Origin: Verrucomicrobia bacterium Tous-C9LFEB
GTDB taxonomy: Bacteria; Verrucomicrobiota; Verrucomicrobiia; Methylacidiphilales; UBA1321
Reading direction: 5' to 3'
DNA: 64,000 nt
Assembly (NCBI GenBank): GCA_002304345.1
Contig: NEUU01000001.1
Span: 124,001 to 188,000, forward strand
The notes below the pieces were generated by a model. The model searched no databases. It was not told the origin of the DNA and was given only the letters and a program-made list of their open reading frames with translations. This document shows, one piece after another, positions 8,846 through 16,770 of this stretch; position 1 is the first letter of the stretch; each line of letters opens with the position of its first letter. A program made the position numbers and the translations under genes.

Positions 8846-11019
8846 GAAGGGGAGGTCGGAATGATCCGGCGATAAAGGGTGCGGGCGAACTGATAGAGAC
8901 GGCCATCGAGGCCGAGTCCTTTCGCGAAACGCCACTGGCGGAATTCCCGCAGCAGGGGACGCGTCTCGGGCCGCTTTTTTGCCCACGGATAATAGTGGCG
9001 ACGGTAAACGGCGTAGCTCTCGTAAAAGTGCTGCAGATTTTCCCGGCTGGGGTCATACGCGGAAGGCAGATCCGTATCGCACGCGGCGAATTGCAGCGGC
9101 TCTTGGTGCACCAATTCGCGTGTGAGCTGGGCATGCGCTTTGGAAATCAGCGTGACGGGATCAATCTCGGGATTCGCCGTTTGCAGCGCGCGCATGTAAA
9201 GCTCGAACGGCACGCGCACTAGAAAGGGATAATGCGCCGAGCGCCACGCGGCGTGACCGTCGCTGCCGGAGTAGGTGAGGGCGCGGATCATGCTGCCGAA
9301 GTCAAAGGCGCGAACGCCTTTTTGCTTCGCCAGATCGTGCGCGAGAATTTTCGCCGCTCCCGCGAGGGCGAGAAACACCGTGTCGATCTGCAGGCGGTCG
9401 ATGTCCGCGGCAATGTCTGCCTTGATCAGGTCGAGATCCTCCGAGAGATGTTTGCCATCGCGCCGCGTTTGCTGGAAGAAAACCGGGGCCGACTCCGGCC
9501 AGAATCGTTTGGCAATCTGGCGGTACTCCGGCAGCTCGTACAGCGCCTTCAGCAATGCCGCTTCGGAGCCGCAAAAAAGACAGCGGTGACGCGCGAGATA
9601 GCCACCCATCTCGTGCCATGTCCAGTCGATGAAAATCTTGGAGGTGTCCGGCGTGGGATTGGTCGTGCCGCCCGGCGCACGTTCGAGTTTCAGCTCGGGG
9701 AGATGTTCGCGGTTGTAGGGAAAGCTGTCGTAGAGATCCAGCCACGTGGCCTGCTCGTAGGCCTGTAGCAGTCGCGGCATGTCGGATTCCTGCAGACCCG
9801 GATTGCTGACGGAAATATTGACCGAGGGCCGTTGTTGCAGCTTGAACTCGCGATCGGTCCACGTCCGGTTTTGATGCGCCAGCAACATGCGCAATTCGCC
9901 GTCGCCGAGTCGCAGATAGGTGAAACCGGGCGTCGCCTCCATCTGTTGCGTGAGCTGGGCCGCCACCTTGCGGCGTGCCTCCATCAGGGGCTCCACGGCG
10001 GAAGACGTTTTTCGCGCGGGCGCGGTGGAATAAGGGACGCTCTTGCTTTCACCCGTCCAACGCAATGGCGTTTGCTCGAAGGCGCGGAAATTCTTCACCG
10101 GTTGCACGGGATTCTCCATGGACGAGGCGATCAGTTCGGTTGCGCGAACCTGTCCGTCGTGCTGCGCGAGGATGAAAGGCCGTTCGCGCGGGGCCACGTG
10201 TCGCAGCCGGTTCCAGCGCTGCCACCACGTCCACTTTTTTTCCGCTGTTATCGGCAGGTGATGCAGATGGAGGAGAATTTGATAGGAGCACGTCGTCGAA
10301 CGGACGAGGTTAAGCAGATATTCCGGCTGCACGCGCTGGGCCGGGATCAGGTGCTGCAATTTCAATTCGCGAAAGAGTCCGCGACCCAAACCCATTTTGC
10401 ACGCCGTGAAAACAATGTCATTGTCGCCACCGCCGCCAAGACTGGTTCCGGTCCGGTCGAGCCGTCGGCGCAGCGGATCTTCCCCGACTGCTTTTCGATA
10501 GAAATCAGCCACGCTGCGACGCACACACATGCCTGCGCCGAATGGCACGGCGCGCGCGTCGTCCAGCGAATTGCTCCACTCATCGCGTTCGAATTCCCGC
10601 ACCGCGATCCAGCACCACGGCTGTAACCACTCGGCCGGTTCCTCTTCGTAACGGCCAATCGTCTGGCCGCCCCAGACGCCGAGGTCCGGCCACTTGGCGG
10701 AGAGCGCAAGGGCGCGCTCCAGATAATCCGGATTGAGCACGTTGTCGTCGTCGACAAAGACAATCAAGGGTGTGGCAGTCTCCGCGATGCCACGAAGACG
10801 CGCGGGGGTAAGTCCGGGAATTTCTTCCCGCACGACGCGGCCCTCGGGATGACCCGGCCTCGCGCGGTCCGCGGCGAGGGGCGGGGTGCTCGCGCTGTCG
10901 ACGATCAGCAATTCCCACCGCTCGCGAGGAAGCGTCTGCGCGGCAAGACCGCGCAAGGTCGCCTCCAGATGATCGGGGCGCGGATTATGGGTAGACAGGA
11001 TAACGCTCAGCTCAGGCAT
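8842..11019 (-). CDS. bifunctional glycosyltransferase: GT2 (GT-A) fused to a GT-D-like domain
   Basis: A 725-residue two-domain enzyme at the head of the operon. Residues 1-300 are a GT2 domain (ELSVILSTHNPRPDHLEATL, metal site VDDDNVLNPDYLE, GAGMCVRRS). After a linker (about 300-350), residues 350-600 contain FTYLRLGDGELRML, matching the R-x-GDGE signature of the GT-D fold (DUF1792-type glucosyltransferases), followed by ISVSNPG and FIDWTWHEMGG. The last 120 residues are rich in Arg/Tyr and unassigned. A single chain with both domains suggests two consecutive sugar transfers onto one acceptor, as in streptococcal adhesin glycosylation, where a GT-D enzyme extends a glycan. The GT2 part is certain; the GT-D part rests on the motif. 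Confidence 0.8.
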   Translation of the reverse strand: MPELSVILSTHNPRPDHLEATLRGLAAQTLPRERWELLIVDSASTPPLAADRARPGHPEGRVVREEIPGLTPARLRGIAETATPLIVFVDDDNVLNPDYLERALALSAKWPDLGVWGGQTIGRYEEEPAEWLQPWCWIAVREFERDEWSNSLDDARAVPFGAGMCVRRSVADFYRKAVGEDPLRRRLDRTGTSLGGGGDNDIVFTACKMGLGRGLFRELKLQHLIPAQRVQPEYLLNLVRSTTCSYQILLHLHHLPITAEKKWTWWQRWNRLRHVAPRERPFILAQHDGQVRATELIASSMENPVQPVKNFRAFEQTPLRWTGESKSVPYSTAPARKTSSAVEPLMEARRKVAAQLTQQMEATPGFTYLRLGDGELRMLLAHQNRTWTDREFKLQQRPSVNISVSNPGLQESDMPRLLQAYEQATWLDLYDSFPYNREHLPELKLERAPGGTTNPTPDTSKIFIDWTWHEMGGYLARHRCLFCGSEAALLKALYELPEYRQIAKRFWPESAPVFFQQTRRDGKHLSEDLDLIKADIAADIDRLQIDTVFLALAGAAKILAHDLAKQKGVRAFDFGSMIRALTYSGSDGHAAWRSAHYPFLVRVPFELYMRALQTANPEIDPVTLISKAHAQLTRELVHQEPLQFAACDTDLPSAYDPSRENLQHFYESYAVYRRHYYPWAKKRPETRPLLREFRQWRFAKGLGLDGRLYQFARTLYRRIIPTSPS

Positions 11020-11070
11020 GCTCGGATAGGCTTTTATTGAGCATGCCGGATGGCCGACGTCAACTCAACC

Positions 11071-12423
11071 TCAAGTTCCAGAGCGAAAAACAATCAGGAA
11101 CAAGTATCCCGCCAGCGCCAGGATGGGCAGCAGGATCGGCACGCTGAACTTGTAAATGTACTCGAGAAAATGCGGCGATTTGCACTTCGCGTGATCCACC
11201 ACCGATTTCACCATCAGGTTCGGACCGTTGCCGATATACGTCATCGCGCCGAAGAACACCGAGCCGAGCGAAATCGCCACCAACTCCGGCACTCCCACTT
11301 GCAGGAAGATCGCCATGTCGCTCGCCACATCCAGATTTAACGGTTGCAAGGTGAGGGGATTGGTATGCTGGCTGATCGCCGCCGCGAGGAACGTCAGATA
11401 CGTCGGCGCATTATCCAATACCGACGACAGCGCGCCGCTGATGAAATAATAGTGGATCGGTTGATTGATCCCCAGTTCGCCCGCATGCCGTGTCAGATAA
11501 TCCAGCGCCGGCAACATCGTCAAAAAGATGCCGAAGAACAACCAGCCCACTTCCTGAATCGGGTGGAACGTGAAATGATTCGCCTCGTGCGTGTTTTTGG
11601 AGGTGGTGAAATACGACAGCAACGCGCCCGCGATCATCGTCGCCTCGCGCCAGCCCGGCGGCAGGAACACGCCGAAGAGAATCACGCCCAGAAAAATCAG
11701 GTTGTGCAGCCCGTCAAATTTCCACGTCTCGTGCGCCGTCTCGACCCGCGCCACCTCGGCGGGCACGCGTTTGTAATCTAGCGTGTCGAATACGAAGAAC
11801 ACTGCCAGCAGCGAGAGAATCACAAACAGCCACGGCGCCCACAACCGTTCCAGCTCCCAGAAGAACGGCACCTTCTTCAAATAGCCGAGGAACAAGGGCG
11901 GATCACCGATGGGCGTCAGGCAGCCCGCGCAATTGCTCACGATGAAAATGAAAAACGCCGTGTGAAAATACGTGTAACGAAATTTGTTCATCCGAATCCA
12001 CGGACGAATCAGCAGCATCGACGCTCCCGTCGTGCCGACCACGTTCGCCAACACCGCGCCGATGGTGAGAAACACCACATTCATCCATGGCTTCGCTTCG
12101 CCCTTCACGGTGATGTGAATCCCGCCCGCTACAATAAAGAGCGAACCGATCAACGCCATGAAGCTCACATAATCCAACAGCGTGTGCAACACGCGCACCG
12201 GACTCTGTAATCCGAATACATAATACGCGACAACAATCAGTCCCAATGAAACCGCCACTTTGCCATAATGATTTCCCCACCACTCCCCGTTGATGAACGG
12301 CGCGATCGAGATGCTCAATAGCAGCAGGGCAAAAGGAGCGATGAACCACACATTCGGATCGGGTACGGAATGAGCAGTCGACGCGAGCATCGTCGGGGCA
12401 ATAGAAGTGAAATTAATAGACAT
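11071..12423 (-). CDS. ion-transporter superfamily permease (NhaD / citrate-transporter-like Na+/H+ antiporter)
   Basis: An inner-membrane carrier of 450 residues with about 11-12 hydrophobic segments. Recognisable family features are the paired re-entrant motifs VVGTTGASMLLIRP and SNCAGCLTPIGDPPLF, typical of the ArsB/NhaD/CitM ion-transporter superfamily. Homologues are usually annotated as sodium:proton antiporters, but the transported ion cannot be fixed from sequence. I chose the ATG at 12423, just before the first hydrophobic stretch; a longer frame to 12540 would add 39 residues without family support. It diverges from the Pro/Ala-rich gene across a 189-base gap in which I see no clear promoter. 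Confidence 0.82.
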   Translation of the reverse strand: MSINFTSIAPTMLASTAHSVPDPNVWFIAPFALLLLSISIAPFINGEWWGNHYGKVAVSLGLIVVAYYVFGLQSPVRVLHTLLDYVSFMALIGSLFIVAGGIHITVKGEAKPWMNVVFLTIGAVLANVVGTTGASMLLIRPWIRMNKFRYTYFHTAFFIFIVSNCAGCLTPIGDPPLFLGYLKKVPFFWELERLWAPWLFVILSLLAVFFVFDTLDYKRVPAEVARVETAHETWKFDGLHNLIFLGVILFGVFLPPGWREATMIAGALLSYFTTSKNTHEANHFTFHPIQEVGWLFFGIFLTMLPALDYLTRHAGELGINQPIHYYFISGALSSVLDNAPTYLTFLAAAISQHTNPLTLQPLNLDVASDMAIFLQVGVPELVAISLGSVFFGAMTYIGNGPNLMVKSVVDHAKCKSPHFLEYIYKFSVPILLPILALAGYLFLIVFRSGT

Positions 12424-12612
12424 GACTTTGAGGCCGTGCTGTAAGCACAGCAAATGCCAACGTGCTCCCCGGCTTTTGGGATGACAACTCAAATACACAG
12501 GAAAAAATAAGGAGGATACAAGTAGCGAAGAGATTGCCAAACGAGCAGTTATGCGCTTAAATAGTGAAGTATTTGATTGACTAATTTACGCTTAAAAGCA
12601 TAAAAACTTAAT

Positions 12613-15198
12613 ATGGCCGAAGGTTCGTCGCAAACGCCTCATCAAAGCGCGCCCCGTCCTGCTTCCACACCGCCAGCCGGTACGGGGGCGGGAAGCTCTA
12701 CGCCTAAAAGAGAGACCATCCGCCTCAACGTCTCCCGGCCCTCCAAATCCACCCGGATTGTTCCCTTTAAACCGCCGGTAACCGCCGCCACCACGCTGCC
12801 GATTATCCGCAAGCCCCAGACCGGCGAATTGCCCCATCCCTCCGTCAAGGTCCGCACTGATCTGCCCCGCGTTGGCGCGGAAGGGGATACTCCCTCGCAG
12901 CTCAATATCACTTTCGCCGAGCGCGCCTCCTTCCTCACGGTGGAGGACCCCAGCGCCGAACCCATCACGCCGCTTCCCTATAATGTCATCGCCCCCGGCT
13001 ACGAGCCCATCGGTGGAGACGACACCACGCCGGTCATTAATCTCGGCGGTCAGATGGGATCGCCGCTCCTGAATCTCGACCAACCGGCCGCCCCGGTGGA
13101 AGCGAAAGCTCCCGCGCCGATGACTCCCGTTCCGCCCGTCGCCGAGCCCCCCTCGCTCGCGCCGAAGCTCAAGGACTCCCTGCCGTTGCCTCCGCCGCCG
13201 AACGGCCTGCGTCGTCCCCCCTCTACGACTTTGCCCAAGGTCGATCCGGCTGCGTTGACCGCGCCGATCGAACCCAAGGCCCCGAAGCCGCCGACCACCG
13301 CGTTGCCGCCAGCCAATGTCCGGCCTTCCACCCATTTGCCCAAGGTTGACCCCGCTGCGCTCACCGCTCCGATTCAGCCCAAGCCTCCGACCACGTCGCT
13401 TCCCGCCGCGCCCAATGCCCGACCCGCTTCCACGGCCTTGCCCAAGGTCGATCCGGCCGCGTTGACCGCGCCGATCCAACCGAAGCCACCGACCACCTCA
13501 CTTCCCGCCGCGCCGACCGCGAAAACCGCAGCGGTGCCGCTACCGCCCACTCCTGCGACACCTCCGGCCATTCCTGCGTCCAGCCCGACGGCCAAGACCG
13601 CCGTGGTGCCACTGCCTCCGACCCCGAAGACCTCGGCGGTTCCGCTTCCGCCCACACCGGCCGTGAAGCCCCCGGCCACTCCGTTGCCGCCCCCTCCCGC
13701 TGCCCGCAGCACCCCCCCGCCACCGCCTGCTCCCATGGCGCGACCCGCTTCCACGGCGATCCCCAAGGCCCCCGGCATTCCCATTCCCGCCGCGACCAAG
13801 GTGGAACCTCCCGTTCCCGTTGCGCCCGCTGGACAAAATCGTCCCGTCGTCGCCCCGCCCTCCGTCACCACGCGGATGAAGATGCCCATGCCCGCGCGTC
13901 CCGGCATGCCGGCAGCCCCTGTCGCCGCGTCGGCTCCCAAGCCCCCGGTAGCCAAACCCGCCTCCGCCGCACTCCCTCAGGTCCGGCCCCCGGCTCCGCC
14001 CGCTCCTCCCTCTTTGCCCAAGGCGGCCACACCGGTTGCCGCAGCGACGCCGACTCCGTTGCCTCCGACCCCGCCTGCGGCCCCCGTCGCCGTGGTCAAA
14101 GCCACGCCTGCAGCGCCCACGGCTACTCCCATGCCGCCACGGCCTCCCGTTGCGACTGGCTCACCCGTTCCCCCGCCGCTCGCGCCGAAACCGGCTGCAC
14201 CCGCTCCGGTGGTGACACCCCAAGCCGTTGTCCCGAAGCCCCCCGCCCCCCCGGCACCGCCCGTGGCCTCGGCTCCCGCCAAACCTCTTCCGCCCATGTC
14301 CGCGCCCAAGAGCGAAGTCGCTCCCGCCGCCATTGGCATCAAGCCCCCTTCCACTCCCATTAGCCCTGCTGCGACGGCTCCCAGTGCCTCCAAGCAAACC
14401 GTCCGCATCACCACTCCTCCGCTTTCAGAAAAGAAACCCGCTGGAGCAGCAGCACCGCCCGTGCGTCCGCCTGCCGCTCCGGTATCCTCGGCAAGTTCGA
14501 TTCCCGCCACCCCGGCAGGAACCCAATCGGGCGCGGCCGTGCCAGTAGAAAACAAGACCGTGAATCCTCCTCCCCCTCCCAAGCCCATTCCCGCACCTCC
14601 CGTATCCGCCCAGGGTATTCCCAAGGCCCCGAGCCCCGTACCGCCTCCGCCCCCCGGCATGGCCAAGGCTCCCGCTGCGCCTGTTCCTCCCGCCATCAAG
14701 CCCCCCGGAGCGCCTGTCGTTCCCCCGGCTCCCGGAGCCCCGGCTGTTCCAGCGGCGCCTGCGGCTCCCGCCGCCGTGCTCCCCACAGTCCCCAAGCCGG
14801 CCACTCCTTCGCCGAACATGACCAAGGTCGCCCCCGCTGGCACCCAGCCCCGCAAGGAAACTGTCCAGATCAAGGCCCTCAAACCCCTCGGACCGACCCG
14901 TCCCGCCGGAGCCCCGGCGGCCAAGCCCCCTGGCGCCCCCGCCTCCGGCTCCATGGCCCCCGCTGCCTCCTCGGCTGCCTCTTCCGCTCCCACCACCGTG
15001 GTCAAAACGCCACCGGCTCCCGCCGCAGGCAAGACCCCGGCCCCGGCCTCCACGCCCGCCCCGAGCAAGCCCGCTCCACAGCAGGTCGTCATGGTCGAAG
15101 GGGGAGCCGATACCCTCAGCCTCGCCATGGCGGGAGTCGCCGCCTTAGCAAGTTGGTTGACGGCTGGCTACTTGATGTATAGTTATCTAGCTGTCTGA
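12613..15198 (+). CDS. giant Pro/Ala-rich protein with C-terminal membrane anchor
   Basis: An 861-residue, very low-complexity protein made largely of Pro, Ala, Lys and Val, with no catalytic domain I can see. It has no signal peptide; the only hydrophobic segment is at the extreme C-terminus (about 838-858, LAMAGVAALASWLTAGYLMY), giving a tail-anchored topology with a long cytoplasmic disordered arm. Three short basic motifs stand out of the Pro/Ala background: KRETIRLNVSRP near residue 32, KQTVRITTPP near 597 and RKETVQIKALKP near 752; all fit K-x-[ET]-[IV]-[RQ]-[IL]. A 35-residue block is tandemly repeated. Codon use is strongly C-rich, which opens long false ORFs on the other strand. Thioredoxin follows 89 bases downstream. 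Function unknown; a scaffold or stalk seems likely. Confidence 0.8.
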   Translation: MAEGSSQTPHQSAPRPASTPPAGTGAGSSTPKRETIRLNVSRPSKSTRIVPFKPPVTAATTLPIIRKPQTGELPHPSVKVRTDLPRVGAEGDTPSQLNITFAERASFLTVEDPSAEPITPLPYNVIAPGYEPIGGDDTTPVINLGGQMGSPLLNLDQPAAPVEAKAPAPMTPVPPVAEPPSLAPKLKDSLPLPPPPNGLRRPPSTTLPKVDPAALTAPIEPKAPKPPTTALPPANVRPSTHLPKVDPAALTAPIQPKPPTTSLPAAPNARPASTALPKVDPAALTAPIQPKPPTTSLPAAPTAKTAAVPLPPTPATPPAIPASSPTAKTAVVPLPPTPKTSAVPLPPTPAVKPPATPLPPPPAARSTPPPPPAPMARPASTAIPKAPGIPIPAATKVEPPVPVAPAGQNRPVVAPPSVTTRMKMPMPARPGMPAAPVAASAPKPPVAKPASAALPQVRPPAPPAPPSLPKAATPVAAATPTPLPPTPPAAPVAVVKATPAAPTATPMPPRPPVATGSPVPPPLAPKPAAPAPVVTPQAVVPKPPAPPAPPVASAPAKPLPPMSAPKSEVAPAAIGIKPPSTPISPAATAPSASKQTVRITTPPLSEKKPAGAAAPPVRPPAAPVSSASSIPATPAGTQSGAAVPVENKTVNPPPPPKPIPAPPVSAQGIPKAPSPVPPPPPGMAKAPAAPVPPAIKPPGAPVVPPAPGAPAVPAAPAAPAAVLPTVPKPATPSPNMTKVAPAGTQPRKETVQIKALKPLGPTRPAGAPAAKPPGAPASGSMAPAASSAASSAPTTVVKTPPAPAAGKTPAPASTPAPSKPAPQQVVMVEGGADTLSLAMAGVAALASWLTAGYLMYSYLAV
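13231..13528 (+). repeat. three tandem copies of a 34-35 codon block
   Basis: Within the Pro/Ala-rich gene a block starting LPKVDPAALTAPI begins at 13231, 13336 and 13438 (spacings of 105 and 102 bases) and continues as PKPPTTSLPAAP in the second and third copies. The near-identity suggests recent slippage or recombination inside the gene. Confidence 0.8.
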
Positions 15199-15256
15199 TC
15201 CTTCGCGGATACGGGCGCCCGCTGCTACGCGTCGCGGGCGCATCACGAAGGACCAG
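15195..15256 (+). promoter_or_regulatory. long hairpin between the Pro/Ala-rich gene and trxA
   Basis: Starting at the stop codon of the Pro/Ala-rich gene, CTGATCCTTCG pairs with CGAAGGACCAG (one mismatch) and encloses a perfect 8-bp stem, GCGCCCGC (15215-15222) with GCGGGCGC (15234-15241). There is no U-run after it, so it is not a classic terminator; it could be an mRNA stabiliser, processing site or attenuator before trxA. Confidence 0.5.
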
Positions 15257-15287
15257 CGCGTAAACCCCGTTACAAAAAGGAAACATC

Positions 15288-15611
15288 ATGTCGAACGTGT
15301 CACCCGTCTCCACTGCCAATTTTGACGCAGAGGTCCTCAAATCGGCCAAGCCGGTTTTAGTCGATTTCTGGGCAGAGTGGTGCGGACCATGCAAGATGAT
15401 CGCCCCGTTGCTGGATGAAATCTCCGCAGAACAAGGCGACAAGCTCAAGATCGTCAAAGTCAATGTCGACAACGAACAGGCTTTGGCCCAGAAGTTCGGC
15501 ATTGTTTCCATCCCCACGCTCCTCCTCTTCAAGGGCGGTGTCGTGAAGGAACAGATCGTCGGCCTCGCCCCCAAAAAGGCCTTGCTCGAAAAGATCAGCG
15601 CCCACTACTAA
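15288..15611 (+). CDS. trxA: thioredoxin
   Basis: A 107-residue thioredoxin, the usual length of TrxA, acting as the cytoplasmic dithiol reductant for ribonucleotide reductase, peroxiredoxins and other proteins. The redox centre WCGPC is intact (Cys32, Cys35), followed by the conserved MIAPLLDEIS helix, the VNVDNE strand and the cis-proline loop FGIVSIPTLLLF. An AAGGA lies eight bases before the ATG. It is the last gene before a strong terminator and probably shares mRNA with the Pro/Ala-rich gene upstream. Confidence 0.96.
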   Translation: MSNVSPVSTANFDAEVLKSAKPVLVDFWAEWCGPCKMIAPLLDEISAEQGDKLKIVKVNVDNEQALAQKFGIVSIPTLLLFKGGVVKEQIVGLAPKKALLEKISAHY

Positions 15612-15631
15612 ACCGGCGCAAGTCGAAATCA

Positions 15632-15670
15632 AAACAGGCGGCATCGCAAGGTGCCGCCTGTTTGTTTTTT
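15632..15670 (+). terminator. rho-independent terminator of trxA
   Basis: A perfect 12-bp stem, AAACAGGCGGCA with TGCCGCCTGTTT and an eight-base loop, followed by GTTTTTT. It lies 20 bases after the thioredoxin stop. Confidence 0.93.
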
Positions 15671-15948
15671 ATACGGACGGCGCACCAGAAAAATAACACT
15701 CCTCCGTTCCCGTTTGTAAACCCGGAGAGTTTACAGCCATTCCAGACTTGTAAAGGATGAGGCAACGGCGTTGCCGTTTTTTCGAGAACATCACGCCCGA
15801 CCCGGCAGGGGGCGCCGCGAACTCTCACCACTCCACCCTTGCTGTGAGCCCTCCGGGTTTAGGGGAGGGATGGGAGTGGGGAAGGATGAAAGAAATAGTA
15901 AGGAGACGTCGCGGAAAAACGACGCAACGGAGAGGTGTGATGTCCCTC
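15671..15948. other. intergenic stretch with a second terminator-like hairpin
   Basis: No gene is visible. GGCAAC (15761-15766) pairs with GTTGCC (15770-15775) and is followed by GTTTTTTC, a second terminator-like structure on the plus strand. A phrase GAGAGTTTACA...CAGACTTG at about 15726-15751 is shared with 3038-3062, so part of this DNA belongs to a dispersed repeat. The rest shows no structure. Confidence 0.5.
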
Positions 15949-16278
15949 TTATTTCCCGTGGCTCACGCGAAGAATGGTTCCGTCCTTTTTGGAAATTTCG
16001 GCAAGAGCAGTATCGCCTTTCAAGCCTTCCGAAAGTGATCCGTGGACGTGCCAGACGCCTTTATCATCGAGTTCCGCAATGAACGGTTTTTGTTTCAATA
16101 CTTTTTCGCCATAGATGGGAATCCAGACGGTTTGGGCGATGCGGATGGCGGTGGCGGCGTCGGGGACGAAACCATTGGGAGGGACGTAGGAATGGGGTTT
16201 CTCTGCGGTGGTGGGGGCACCAGAAATGAAGGTGATCGCGGTGATGGCGAGGAGTAGCGAGAGGAGAATTTTTTTCAT
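15949..16278 (-). CDS. small exported protein with NTF2-fold immunity-like domain
   Basis: A 109-residue protein with a clear signal peptide (MKKILLSLLLAITAITFISG, cleavage probably after SGA). The mature part, GFVPDAATAIRIAQTVWIPIYG followed by GVWHVHGSL and GGTILRVSHGK-like sequence, resembles the YbbC/YhhH-type NTF2-fold immunity family, found both as polymorphic-toxin immunity proteins and as stand-alone periplasmic proteins. No toxin gene or RHS/CDI element is adjacent, so an immunity role is not supported here. It is monocistronic and surrounded by repeat-rich intergenic DNA. Confidence 0.75.
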   Translation of the reverse strand: MKKILLSLLLAITAITFISGAPTTAEKPHSYVPPNGFVPDAATAIRIAQTVWIPIYGEKVLKQKPFIAELDDKGVWHVHGSLSEGLKGDTALAEISKKDGTILRVSHGK

Positions 16279-16461
16279 GGCAGGATGATGGGGAGCCTGA
16301 ATGTTGAGACGAGGAGTCAGATTTTACAACCTCCCCTTTGCCCGATCCCTCCGCTTCGGTTGGGATGACGGAGGGGCGCGATGGTATCGCGTGGACACAC
16401 TCCCGGCGGCAGTGTGACGCTGCATCCCTGATTGCTAATGAGTCATGGTCTTGCGGTCTTC

Positions 16462-16698
16462 TGTAGGGCGTTTCGGTGAAACGCCATGGCGACTCACCGA
16501 GTCGCCCTACAGTCGGAGGGGATTTCGGCAGCCGGAGTCTGCGTTGCCGAGAGGCCCGGTCGGTGAGCATGCGCCCGCCGCTCTCGCCGCGAGCGGTTAC
16601 AACGGAGGTCCAGATGGCGTGTCGGAGCGGAGAGAGTTTCGATTTACTTGTAGGACGGGACTGCGTCCCGTCGCGGCAGCTCGCAGAGCCGCCCTACA
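16462..16698. repeat. repeat A pair and a related palindrome
   Basis: At 16462-16511 two repeat A hairpins are joined head to head: GGCGTTTC-GGT-GAAACGCC then GGCGACTC-ACC-GAGTCGCC. The reverse complement of exactly this joined unit is at 46546-46595. At 16649-16698 a diverged relative (TGTAGGACGGGACTGCGTCC ... GCCGCCCTACA) follows. The whole 492-base gap between the NTF2-fold gene and the GAF-phosphatase gene contains only such repeats. Confidence 0.75.
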
Positions 16699-16770
16699 AC
16701 GCAGACACATCAAAGGGGACGAGTTTTCTTTCCCGCGACGCGCAACGCGCGTCAGCTAATGGGTGCAGCG

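Noticed and set aside
13374..15128. Long Gly/Ala-rich open frames antisense to the Pro/Ala-rich gene
   Set aside because: They arise because codons such as CCC, GCC and CCG on the real strand read as GGG, GGC and CGG on the other; they show no domain, start site or independent codon signal.
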